DNA of 64,000 bases. Source: Bradyrhizobium sp. AZCC 1721 (lineage in GTDB: Bacteria; Pseudomonadota; Alphaproteobacteria; Rhizobiales; Xanthobacteraceae). The stretch covers positions 5,695,001 through 5,759,000 of the forward strand of contig NZ_JAZHSB010000001.1 in the NCBI RefSeq assembly GCF_036924715.1. The letters are read 5' to 3'. Below, one piece after another: positions 15,751-23,644 of the stretch (positions within the stretch are counted from its first letter, which is position 1; each line of letters begins with the position of its first letter). The position numbers were made by a program, and so were the translations under genes. The notes beneath the pieces are model-generated. The model ran no database searches, was not told where the DNA came from, and saw only the letters and a program-made list of their open reading frames with translations.

Positions 15751-15789
15751 ACTAGGCCGTGACTCACAAACTTGGTTGCGTGAAGCGCT

Positions 15790-16074
15790 GAAGTAAGCTG
15801 ACCAGCAATGCGGAGCACGAGGCAATCGGCTGGTTTCGCCGGAGCCTCCAGGCCACCGGAATCACGCGCTCTCACATTTTCAATTCGCAGCCGCGTTGGC
15901 GCTGGTGGGAGACCTGAAAGAGGCGCGATCCGTCGCCGCGGCCGGACTCGCGCTCGATCCCAGCTTCACGATCCGCCGCTACCGCATCAACGCCAAAGGC
16001 GACAACCCGGCCTATCTCGCCAAACGCGAATGCTTCTACGAGGAATGCGTTTGGCCGGCCTGCCGGAGGGGTAA
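15790..16074 (+). pseudogene. C-terminal remnant of a TPR / adenylate-cyclase-type protein
   Basis: The last roughly 85 residues of a family common in Bradyrhizobium (class III cyclase or winged-helix N-terminus with TPR repeats) can be read across three frames. EAIGWFRRSLQAT (15819-15857) is followed, after a one-base loss near 15858-15860, by NHALSHFQFAAALALVGDLK, then EARSVAAAGLALDPSFTI and RRYRINAKGDNPAYLAKREC. After a second one-base loss near 16040-16043 it ends GMRLAGLPEG and stop. No upstream portion of the gene is present. The assignment rests on recollection of the family's C-terminal signature, not on a search. Confidence 0.65.
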
Positions 16075-16546
16075 TGTCGGCCTCGGGGTTGGAAAGGATG
16101 CGCCGTGGATAGCCCAATGTCCGCTATGGGTTCACAACTCCGCCGCAGTCGTCGCCTCCGGACGACACGCCAATTTGTCGTAGCGGCGCACTTACCGCCG
16201 ACCGAGCCGTGGGGCCGGTCAGTCACGCTGACTTACTATGTCAGTTGTCCGGAGTGAAGTTGCCGACATCGGGTCCAGTGTTCAGCCTTCAGGTTCTAAC
16301 CAATTTGAGACATTGTGCTTTTTTGATGCTGTTTCTCAGGCGCCTCGGGTCGAGTATAATTTCGTTGCCCTTGAAACGGGACAGCCGAAATCGCCGTCCG
16401 GGGCGAACGAGCAGCACTGATGCCATCGGCAGGCACGCTCTCTTAACAGACCGACGCTTTTTTTCGGTTCGCACCACCATTCACATTCCACGAAATGCGC
16501 GCGCCGCTTCTGCGGCGGCTCGTTGCGCGACCTCTGGAGAAAAGCG
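16075..16546. other. Non-coding stretch before the exported cupin-like gene
   Basis: About 470 bases with several short, mutually overlapping frames on both strands, none with protein-like composition. It has runs of T (16318-16323, 16456-16462). The segment AATGTCCGCTATGGGTTCAC (16118-16137) resembles repeats scattered through Bradyrhizobium genomes, but I cannot delimit an element. It probably holds further debris of the decayed gene and the promoter of the next gene. Confidence 0.4.
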
Positions 16547-16954
16547 ATGAACAAGATCGATCGAAGGTCAGCATTGGGAATCGGGTTGGCAGCGGCTTCG
16601 GCGGCCATGATGAAGCCAGCCGCCGCTCAAACCACGGGCTACAAGGACACGACGCCGTGGCCCGGTGTCGTGGTGCGTGCTTATGATGGCGAGACACCAT
16701 CCATCATTCCCGGTTTTAAGACCGTCTCAATGCGCGATGTCATTATGCAGCCGGCATCGAAGACAGCCGGCCCCCCGATGATGAATGCCATGATCTGCCA
16801 TATCACCGAAGGGGAGCTTCGGCTCGAGCAGGACGAAAAGACCTTTACGGCCAAGAAGAACTTTGTCTGGACCTGCAACAAGGACACAAAAGAGCAGGCG
16901 TACAATGACGGAAACGTGGTCGCGATCATGCGGATCACGGACCTGAAGGCTTAA
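16547..16954 (+). CDS. Exported cupin-like protein, possible Tat substrate
   Basis: A 135-residue protein with a signal region MNKIDRRSALGIGLAAASAA ending at PAAAQ; the paired arginines before a moderately hydrophobic stretch suggest the Tat pathway. The mature part has the alternating beta pattern of a small cupin (VSMRDVIMQPASKT, MICHITEGELRLEQDEKTFT, FVWTCNKDTKEQAYNDGNVV). Its histidines are few, so metal binding is doubtful. GGAGA precedes ATG 16547. The following O-methyltransferase lies 145 bases downstream on the same strand. Confidence 0.65.
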   Translation: MNKIDRRSALGIGLAAASAAMMKPAAAQTTGYKDTTPWPGVVVRAYDGETPSIIPGFKTVSMRDVIMQPASKTAGPPMMNAMICHITEGELRLEQDEKTFTAKKNFVWTCNKDTKEQAYNDGNVVAIMRITDLKA

Positions 16955-17099
16955 GGCTCCTTATCTTCGTAAGAGACTGATTCTAGGTCCGGATGGCGCA
17001 CTCGACGAGGCGCCATCCGCGGAATGTCGACCGCCAACGAGCTAATTGCTGGGGGTTCGAAGATGATGTGAGCATCTTACCATTCAAGGGGAAAATGCT

Positions 17100-18116
17100 A
17101 TGGCGTCCCAGCCGGAACAGGGGAAGATCGAACCGAAGACAATCTTTCGGCATGTCTACGGTGTCTATCCCTCGATGGCGATGCTGGCCGGGATGCAGCT
17201 CGACGTCTTTACCCCGCTCAAGGACGGGCCGATGAGCGGCGCGAGACTAGCGGAAGCGTTAGATGTTCCACAAGAAAAGCTTCGACCGCTGCTATACGCG
17301 TTGGTCAATGCCGAGTTGCTCAGGATTGAAGACGATCAGTTCGCCAACACGCCCGAGAGCGATCGCTATCTGGTGCGCGGCCAGTCGACTTATCTCGGCG
17401 GCACGCATGAGCTGTATTCCGATCTTTGGAGTGCGGCTCTCACGGCAGGCCAGTCGATCCGCACCGGCACGCCCCACAAGAAGCATGATTTCGCAGCTAT
17501 GTCGGATACCGAGCTCGCCGCCTTCTTTCGCGGCCTCCATGCGGGGGCGCTGGCGACCGGCCGCCAGCTGGCTGCAAGCCGTGGCTTCACCGGTCGCCGA
17601 CATCTTATAGATGTCGGCGGCGGCTCAGGGGGGCTGGCTATTGCTGCTTGCCAGAATTGCCCCGATCTCCGCGCGACAGTGTTTGAGCTGCCGCGGGTCG
17701 CCGAAATTGCCCGATCCTTCGTCGAGGAGGCGGGCATGACAGACCGCGTACAGGTGCGCGCGGCCGACGTGCTGGCGTGCACGCCCGAAGGGCGCTTCGA
17801 TGTCGCGGTGCTGCGCAATTTGATCCAGGTGCTGGGGCCTGATGAGGCGCGCTGCGCACTGCACAATATTGGCGACGCAATCGAGCCGGGAGGCCTGCTC
17901 ATCATCGTTGGCCATGTCCTGCACGACAGCCGACTCGAACCTGTCGAGGCTGTGGGGTTGAACCTTGTCTTCCTCAGCATTTATGATGCGGGCCAGGCCT
18001 ATACCGAGCGCGAGCACCGCAGCTGGCTCGGCGAAGCTGGTTTCGCTGACATTGAGGTTCAATACGGCGCCGCGCCGGCTGGGACGAGCATCGTGCTGGC
18101 GCGAAAAACTAGATGA
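17100..18116 (+). CDS. Class I SAM O-methyltransferase, ASMT/plant-OMT type
   Basis: A 338-residue methyltransferase. The N-terminal dimerisation domain (residues about 15-95) contains HVYGVYPSMAMLAGMQLDVF, LRPLLYALVNAELL and TPESDRYLVRG. The catalytic domain has the SAM loop HLIDVGGGSGGLAIA (about residue 165), VFELPRVAEIA, DVLACTPEGRFDVAVLRNLI and the GGLLIIVGHVL strand. Relatives methylate hydroxyl groups of small aromatic compounds, including carotenoid, quinone and antibiotic precursors. GGGGAAAATGCT precedes the ATG. The neighbouring FAD monooxygenase would provide a hydroxyl group, suggesting a short tailoring route; this pairing is inference. Confidence 0.85.
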   Translation: MASQPEQGKIEPKTIFRHVYGVYPSMAMLAGMQLDVFTPLKDGPMSGARLAEALDVPQEKLRPLLYALVNAELLRIEDDQFANTPESDRYLVRGQSTYLGGTHELYSDLWSAALTAGQSIRTGTPHKKHDFAAMSDTELAAFFRGLHAGALATGRQLAASRGFTGRRHLIDVGGGSGGLAIAACQNCPDLRATVFELPRVAEIARSFVEEAGMTDRVQVRAADVLACTPEGRFDVAVLRNLIQVLGPDEARCALHNIGDAIEPGGLLIIVGHVLHDSRLEPVEAVGLNLVFLSIYDAGQAYTEREHRSWLGEAGFADIEVQYGAAPAGTSIVLARKTR

Positions 18117-18271
18117 TGCGCCCCTCCCTAGAAGCCCAAACCCATGCAACCGCATCGGGTCAAGGCCATTGATGTCCGTTCCGGCGCCACAGTGAGGGAC
18201 TTGCCGCCCCTTCGCAGTTGCCCCCTGCCCTCCCTCATGCCATGACGCCCGGGAAGCAACAGGGGCGTACC

Positions 18272-19561
18272 ATGACTGTTCTCATCGCGGGCGGCGGCAT
18301 CGGCGGGCTGACGCTAGCGCTCAGCCTGCATCAGATCGGCGTATCAGCTAAAGTTTTCGAAAGCGTGCCCGAACTGCGACCGCTCGGCGTCGGCATCAAC
18401 GTGTTGCCGCATGCGGTGCGCGAGCTGATCGAGCTCGGCCTGCATGATGTGCTTGATGCGGCCGCCGTCCGCACCAAGGAGCTCGCGTATTTTTCCAAAC
18501 ACGGCAAGCCGATCTGGAGCGAGCCGCGCGGCATCGAGGCCGGTTACAAATGGCCGCAGTTCTCGATCCATCGCGGCGCGCTGCAGCAGATCCTGCTCGA
18601 TGCCGCAATCGAGCGGTTGGGAAGAGAGAACATCCTGACCAGCCATCACCTCTCCGGCTGGACCGAAACGGAGAATGGCGTCCGCGCCGAATTCATCGAC
18701 AAGGCGACTGGCAAGTCGAAAGGCGCTCACGATGGTGCGCTGCTGGTCGCGGCCGACGGCATCCATTCGGCGGTTCGGGAAAAGCTCTATCCCAACGAAG
18801 GCCCGCCGATCTGGAATGGACGCATCCTGTGGCGCGGCATCACCGACAGCGACGCCTTCCTGTCCGGCCGCACCATGATCATGGCCGGCCACGAGATCCT
18901 GAAATTCGTCTGCTATCCGATTTCGAAGCAGGCCGACAGCGCCGGCAAGTTCCGGATCAATTGGGTGGCCGAGCGGCACATGCCGCCGACCTATCAGTGG
19001 CGGCGCGAGGACTACAACCGCACCGCAAAGCTCGAAGAGTTTCTGCCCTGGTTCAAGGACTGGAAGTTCGACTGGCTCGACGTGCCCGGCCTGATCGAGA
19101 ACTGCCCGCACGCCTACGAATATCCGCTGGTAGATCGCGATCCGATCCCGCAATGGACATTCGGCCGGGTCACACTGATGGGCGATGCCGCGCACCCGAT
19201 GTACCCGATCGGCTCCAACGGTGCGTCGCAGGCAATTCTGGACGCCCGCGTCATCGCCCGCGAGATCCTCGCGAAAGGCACGACCAATGCCGCATTGTCG
19301 GCGTATGAAGCCGAGCGCCGGCCCGCCACGACCGACCTCGTGATGCTCAACCGCCGAAACGGCCCCGAGCAGGTGATGCAGATGGTCGAGGAACGCGCGC
19401 CTGATGGCTACAACGTCGTGACCGACGTGCTCTCGCTGCAAGAGCTGGAAGACATCGCCGCCAATTACAAGCGCGTCGCCGGCTTCCAGGTCGAAGGCCT
19501 CAACGCCAAGCCGCCGATTGTTCAGATTATGCGGGAAGCGTCGCGGGCTGGCGCCGGCTAA
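18272..19561 (+). CDS. FAD-dependent monooxygenase, PhzS/salicylate hydroxylase-like
   Basis: A 429-residue class A flavoprotein monooxygenase. It has the dinucleotide-binding GXGXXG at the start (TVLIAGGGIGGLTLALSLHQ), the DG motif LLVAADGIHSAVREKLYP and the FAD-binding GD motif GRVTLMGDAAHPMYPIGSNG followed by ASQAILDA. The overall pattern, including PLGVGINVLPHAVREL, is that of flavin-dependent oxidoreductases near PhzS, which use NADH and oxygen to hydroxylate aromatic rings. ATG 18272 starts right at the first beta strand; an in-frame ATG at 18242 would add ten residues. The substrate is unknown. Confidence 0.9.
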   Translation: MTVLIAGGGIGGLTLALSLHQIGVSAKVFESVPELRPLGVGINVLPHAVRELIELGLHDVLDAAAVRTKELAYFSKHGKPIWSEPRGIEAGYKWPQFSIHRGALQQILLDAAIERLGRENILTSHHLSGWTETENGVRAEFIDKATGKSKGAHDGALLVAADGIHSAVREKLYPNEGPPIWNGRILWRGITDSDAFLSGRTMIMAGHEILKFVCYPISKQADSAGKFRINWVAERHMPPTYQWRREDYNRTAKLEEFLPWFKDWKFDWLDVPGLIENCPHAYEYPLVDRDPIPQWTFGRVTLMGDAAHPMYPIGSNGASQAILDARVIAREILAKGTTNAALSAYEAERRPATTDLVMLNRRNGPEQVMQMVEERAPDGYNVVTDVLSLQELEDIAANYKRVAGFQVEGLNAKPPIVQIMREASRAGAG

Positions 19562-19578
19562 AAAACCAAGGCATCGGC

Positions 19579-20367
19579 ATGAGCGACTGGCTGCATAATT
19601 TACCGGTGTGGGCCATGGCGCTGGTCGTCTTCGGCTTCACCTATCTGCTCGCCATCGCCGTTTTCCTGGGCGTGACCGCCCTCGCGACGGAGGAGCGGGC
19701 AAAGTCGTTCAAGACCATCTCTCCAGGCATGCTGCCGGTACTGGGCATCATGTTCGGCCTGTTCGTTGCATTCACCGCTGCGCAGGTCTGGAATGACGGT
19801 GACCGCGCCGCCGCGGCGGTGAGCCGAGAAGCAAGCGCGCTGCGAGCTGCGATGCTTCTCGCCGCCGGCTTGCCCGCGGAGAATGAGGCCAAGTTGCGCG
19901 GTCTCGTTCGCGACTATGTCGAACACTCCGCAACGGTGGAATGGCCGATGATGGCGCGCCAGACAGCCTCGCTGCGGGCCGCTCCGCCGGCGCTCGTCGA
20001 AGCCCTGCAACTCGTCGTCGCGATCGCGCCACAGGGAGAAGGTCAGCAGAACGCGCAGCGCGAAATCATCTCCGCACTTCAGTCCGCCCTGGATGCGCGA
20101 AGGCAACGCATCATTGTCAGCCAGGCTGAGGTGAACCGGGTCAAGTGGTGGTGCCTCTATCTGCAGGCGATATGTGAGCTGCTGGTGATCGCGATCGTTC
20201 ACTGCGACAATCGGCTGGCGTCGGCCATTGCGTTGGCGCTGTTCGCGACCGGTGTTGCCGCGTCAGTGCTGCTGATCGCCGCACATGACCGACCGTTTAC
20301 GGGCCAGATATCAATCGGTCCGGAGCCCCTGCTGCAAATCATGCCGAGCGATCTCACCAGCCGGTAA
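19579..20367 (+). CDS. DUF4239 (bestrophin-like) membrane protein
   Basis: A 262-residue protein with four predicted membrane segments, two near each end: VWAMALVVFGFTYLLAIAVF, MLPVLGIMFGLFVAFTAAQV, LYLQAICELLVIAIVH and LALFATGVAASVLLIAA. Between them is a soluble helical part (REASALRAAMLLAAGLPAEN). This matches the DUF4239 layout, which is distantly related to bestrophin channels; function is unproven. It starts 18 bases after the monooxygenase stop and is likely co-transcribed. Confidence 0.75.
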   Translation: MSDWLHNLPVWAMALVVFGFTYLLAIAVFLGVTALATEERAKSFKTISPGMLPVLGIMFGLFVAFTAAQVWNDGDRAAAAVSREASALRAAMLLAAGLPAENEAKLRGLVRDYVEHSATVEWPMMARQTASLRAAPPALVEALQLVVAIAPQGEGQQNAQREIISALQSALDARRQRIIVSQAEVNRVKWWCLYLQAICELLVIAIVHCDNRLASAIALALFATGVAASVLLIAAHDRPFTGQISIGPEPLLQIMPSDLTSR

Positions 20368-20397
20368 ACGGCTTGCGGCCCGCCCGGCCTTATCAAA

Positions 20398-20817
20398 CTA
20401 TCGAATGGCCTTTGTGCTCTCGACCAGCCGCGCGCTGGTCGTAGCCGTCGCCAGCAGCGTGCCATCCTCGGCCGTCAGCCGTCCCTCGACAAAGGCGACG
20501 GTCTTGCCGAGCTGGGTGACATTGGCCTCGCCCGTGATCGGCCCCGGCCTGGCGGGGCTGAGAAAATTCACCGTCATGGTGATGGTTGCGGTGTAGAGCC
20601 TTCCCTCGGTCATGGCGAACACCGCAGGCCCCATGGTGTCGTCGAGCATCGCCGAGAGAATGCCGCCCTGCACGAAGCCGGCCGGGTTACAGAACTCCCG
20701 CTTGCCGTCGAATCCGATACGGATCCAGCCGTCCTTGGGACGCGCGTCAAGCAGATGCCAGCCGAGCAATTTGGAAGATGGCGGGGCGGTGAAATTGTCG
20801 AAGACAGTGCTGATCAT
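20398..20817 (-). CDS. PaaI-type hotdog-fold thioesterase
   Basis: A 139-residue hotdog domain protein. The catalytic helix region is seen in FCNPAGFVQGGILSAMLDDT (Asn and the GG-x-xx-A-xx-D/E pattern), with the beta sheet TATITMTVNFLSPARPGPIT and ATATTSARLV. Such enzymes hydrolyse aryl- or acyl-CoA thioesters as tetramers. CGGAGG precedes the ATG. It lies 75 bases upstream (in position) of mutY on the same strand. Confidence 0.85.
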   Translation of the reverse strand: MISTVFDNFTAPPSSKLLGWHLLDARPKDGWIRIGFDGKREFCNPAGFVQGGILSAMLDDTMGPAVFAMTEGRLYTATITMTVNFLSPARPGPITGEANVTQLGKTVAFVEGRLTAEDGTLLATATTSARLVESTKAIR

Positions 20818-20892
20818 GGGAACCTCCGTGAGGCTCCCTCCTAACGCAGCCCTCCTGCCAGCATGGTGTCAGCAGCAAACAGTCTCGCATCT

Positions 20893-21993
20893 TCAAATGT
20901 CCAGCCCGTGGGCAATCGCCTTGCGCATCACATTGGGCAACGCCTCGTCGGCGAGCGTTGCAATCGGCACCCAGCGCATGCCCGCAGGTGCCCGCGTGCG
21001 CGCGGCGACATCGGCGGTGTAGATCACGAGCTCGAGCGGAAAATGCGTGAATACGTGAGTGACGACGCCGGTCTTGCGGTGCCAGCGCGTCACGCCGTTG
21101 ACCTGAGGCGCCTGCTTCAGCGCCATCTTGTCGTCCTGCCCGGCGAGCCAGGCCGAGCCGGGTACTTCCGTCATACCGCCGAGCAGGCCTTTCTCCGCCC
21201 GGGTGCGAACGAGGAGTTCGTCGCCGCGGGTGACGATGAAGGCGGCTCCGTGGCGCAGCGTTCCCGCTTTCTTCGGCGCCTTGCGCGGAAAGGTCTCCTG
21301 ATCGCCGCGCAGGCGAGCGGCGCAATCATCATTCAGCGGGCACAGCGCACAAGCGGGCTTCTTTGGCGTGCAGATCGAGGAGCCCAGATCCATCAGCGCT
21401 TGCGCGCTGTCGCCCGCACGGGATTCCCCCAATAGTGTCTCCGCCAATTCCCCGATCAGCGGCTTCGCCTGCGGCAATGGCTCCTCGACCGCGTAAAGCC
21501 GCGACACCACGCGCTCGATATTGCCGTCGACCGGCATGGTTCGGATATCGAAAGCGATCGCTGCGATGGCCTTCGCCGTGTAAGGCCCGATTCCCGGCAA
21601 TCGGCGCAGGCCTTCCTCGGTATCGGGAAATATCCCGCCATGGTCACGCAGCACGGCGACCGCGCAGGCATGCAGATTGCGCGCGCGCGAATAGTAGCCG
21701 AGCCCGGCCCACATCCGCAGCACGTCATCCAGCGACGCGCGGCCGAGCGCAGCGACATCGGGCCAGCGCGCCAGAAATTTCTCGAAATACGGCCCGACCG
21801 TTTTGACGCCGGTCTGCTGCAGCATGATTTCCGACAGCCAGACCCGATACGGATCGGCCCGCTCGCCCGCTGCCGCCCGCCACGGCAAGCGACGGCGATG
21901 ACGGTCGTACCAATCGAGCAGCAGCGCGGGGCGGGAACCGCTTCCGGCAGGTACTGCCTGTCGTTTGATTTTTGCGGCCGCGGACGACGTCAT
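20893..21993 (-). CDS. mutY: A/G-specific adenine glycosylase
   Basis: MutY removes adenine mispaired with 8-oxoguanine. The 366-residue protein carries the helix-hairpin-helix with catalytic Asp (LRRLPGIGPYTAKAIAAIAF and DGNIERVV), the WLSEIMLQQTGVKTV motif with its catalytic Glu, and the iron-sulfur ligands CTPKKPACALCPLNDDC. The C-terminal NUDIX-like 8-oxoG recognition domain (GAAFIVTRGDELLVRTRAEK) completes it. Length and domains are normal. Divergent from the DciA-like gene across a palindromic repeat at 22029-22114. Confidence 0.95.
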   Translation of the reverse strand: MTSSAAAKIKRQAVPAGSGSRPALLLDWYDRHRRRLPWRAAAGERADPYRVWLSEIMLQQTGVKTVGPYFEKFLARWPDVAALGRASLDDVLRMWAGLGYYSRARNLHACAVAVLRDHGGIFPDTEEGLRRLPGIGPYTAKAIAAIAFDIRTMPVDGNIERVVSRLYAVEEPLPQAKPLIGELAETLLGESRAGDSAQALMDLGSSICTPKKPACALCPLNDDCAARLRGDQETFPRKAPKKAGTLRHGAAFIVTRGDELLVRTRAEKGLLGGMTEVPGSAWLAGQDDKMALKQAPQVNGVTRWHRKTGVVTHVFTHFPLELVIYTADVAARTRAPAGMRWVPIATLADEALPNVMRKAIAHGLDI

Positions 21994-22028
21994 CCACCTA
22001 CTTTAGTGCCGGAACGCAAATCTCTCCA

Positions 22029-22114
22029 CGTCATGGCCGGGCTTGTCCCGGGCATCCACGTCTTTCTTGCGTTGATCGGATACGTGGACGGCTGGGTCAA
22101 GCCCGGCCATGACG
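22029..22114. repeat. Palindromic intergenic repeat (GTCATGGCCGGGCTTG family)
   Basis: CGTCATGGCCGGGCTTGTCC at one end faces GTCAAGCCCGGCCATGACG at the other, with CATCCACGT/ACGTGGACG as inner arms; the whole can form one long hairpin. It lies between divergent mutY and the DUF721 gene. Only one copy is in this window. Confidence 0.8.
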
Positions 22115-22164
22115 AGGTTGCACTGGCGATTTCTACCGCAATTGGCGCCGTGTTATAGAGCCCC

Positions 22165-22644
22165 ATGGCAAAACCCCTCCCGATCTCGGCGAAACCTCTC
22201 TCCGTCCTGCTCAGCGACGTCTTTTCCGACGCCTATGCCAAGCAGGGATTTGCCGCACGCGAACTGGTGACGCGCTGGGCCGAGATCGCCGGCTCCGAGA
22301 TCGCCGCCCATTCCGAGCCGCTCAAGATGCAATGGCCACGGCCGGTGGAGGGGCAGCCGCAGGAACCGGCAACCCTGGTACTGCGGGTGGAGGGCCCGAT
22401 GGCGCTGGAGATCCAGCATTCCTCCGACGTGATCCTGCAACGGGTCAACCGCTTTTTCGGCTGGAGCGCGGTCGGCCGGCTGGCGCTGCGGCAGGCGCCG
22501 CTGTCGCGGCGAAATCGCCCCGCGCCGCCCCGCGCGCCCGACCCGAAATCGGTCGCGAAGGTGGCCGAAACCCTGTCCGCCGTAGAGGATGAGGAACTGC
22601 GCGCTGCGCTGGCCCGGCTCGGCGCCTCGATCAAGCGAAATTGA
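22165..22644 (+). CDS. DciA/DUF721-family protein
   Basis: A 159-residue protein with the DUF721 domain in residues about 8-100: LSVLLSDVFSDAYAKQGFAA, RELVTRWAEIAGSEIAAHSE, then TLVLRVEGPMALEIQHSSDV and ILQRVNRFFGWSAVGRLALR. DciA is the ancestral loader of the replicative helicase DnaB in bacteria lacking DnaC. Its neighbours mutY and smc also concern chromosome maintenance. The C-terminal half is proline- and arginine-rich, probably disordered. Confidence 0.85.
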   Translation: MAKPLPISAKPLSVLLSDVFSDAYAKQGFAARELVTRWAEIAGSEIAAHSEPLKMQWPRPVEGQPQEPATLVLRVEGPMALEIQHSSDVILQRVNRFFGWSAVGRLALRQAPLSRRNRPAPPRAPDPKSVAKVAETLSAVEDEELRAALARLGASIKRN

Positions 22645-22764
22645 GCCCACAGCGCGGCACGACCGCCACGACCCGCCATTGCCACAACTGGCGTTTCAAG
22701 CTAGCGAAGGCTTCTTTTTCGCAGTTCTTTCGGGCGTGAACGCGCCATTCGGGAGCAGACTTTG

Positions 22765-23418
22765 ATGATCACGCGCCGCGCCTTCACCGCCGCTCTCTCG
22801 CTGACCGGGCTTGGCCTGCTCGCCGGCTTCTCGCCGCTGCGACTGATCACCGATGCGATGGCGCAGAGCCCCGCTGACGTCGCCAAGCCGCAGTCGCTGC
22901 CCGACATGGCGCTCGGGCCCGCCAACGCGACCGTGACCATCACCGAATACGCCTCGATGACCTGCCCGCATTGCGCCGCGTTCGGCGAAAAAGTGTTTCC
23001 GAAGATCAAGTCGGAATTCATCGACAGCGGCAAGATCCGTTACGTGTTCCGGGAATTCCCGCTCGACATCAAGGCGGCTGCTGGATCGATGCTGGCCCGC
23101 TGCATCGCCAAGGATGACGCCCCGAAATATTTCGCCGTCATCGATCTCCTGTTCAAGCAGCAGAACGACTGGGTGGCGAAGAATACCACGGAGACGCTGA
23201 TCCGGATCGGCAAGCAGGCCGGGCTTACGCAAACGCAGGTCGAGGATTGCCTGAAGGATCAGGCGCTGCTCGACAAGATCGCGGCCGACCAGAAATATGC
23301 CGCCGAGGTGCTGAAGGTGCAGTCGACGCCTACCTTCTTCATCAACGGCGAGATGATCAAGGGCGAGCAGAGCTTCGAGGAGTTCGCAAAGCGCATCAAT
23401 GCAATGCTGAAGAGCTGA
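22765..23418 (+). CDS. DsbA-family periplasmic thiol:disulfide protein
   Basis: A 217-residue exported thioredoxin-fold protein. The N-terminus ITRRAFTAALSLTGLGLLAG has a twin-arginine motif and hydrophobic core, with the signal ending near DAMAQS. The mature part contains the active site EYASMTCPHCAAFGEKVFP (CPHC as in DsbA), the inserted helical domain AGSMLARCIAKDDAPKYFAV and the cis-Pro loop QSTPTFFINGEMIKGEQSFE. It oxidises or isomerises cysteines in exported proteins. ATG 22765 is chosen over the adjacent TTG at 22762. It lies 226 bases upstream of smc on the same strand. Confidence 0.9.
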   Translation: MITRRAFTAALSLTGLGLLAGFSPLRLITDAMAQSPADVAKPQSLPDMALGPANATVTITEYASMTCPHCAAFGEKVFPKIKSEFIDSGKIRYVFREFPLDIKAAAGSMLARCIAKDDAPKYFAVIDLLFKQQNDWVAKNTTETLIRIGKQAGLTQTQVEDCLKDQALLDKIAADQKYAAEVLKVQSTPTFFINGEMIKGEQSFEEFAKRINAMLKS

Positions 23419-23644
23419 TTCGCGCGAACCGGATTCATTCGCGCTCGTAAGTCCAGCAAAAGGCGCCACACAAGCGCCTCAAATCCCTTGGGAAAAGCCC
23501 GCGGGGGCGTTGCTCTCCGGCCTCGGCCTCGCCATTGTCGCGGCTCATAAGCGCCGCAACGGGCGGCTCATCCACACTGACATTGCCTTCTATGGTATTG
23601 TCACGGCAGGGAGATTCGCGCCCGGCCAACAGAGAATTGTGTTC

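Noticed and set aside
16209..16550. A 113-codon frame upstream of the exported cupin-like gene
   Set aside because: It overlaps the next gene's ribosome site and signal sequence, competes with frames on both strands and has no protein-like pattern.
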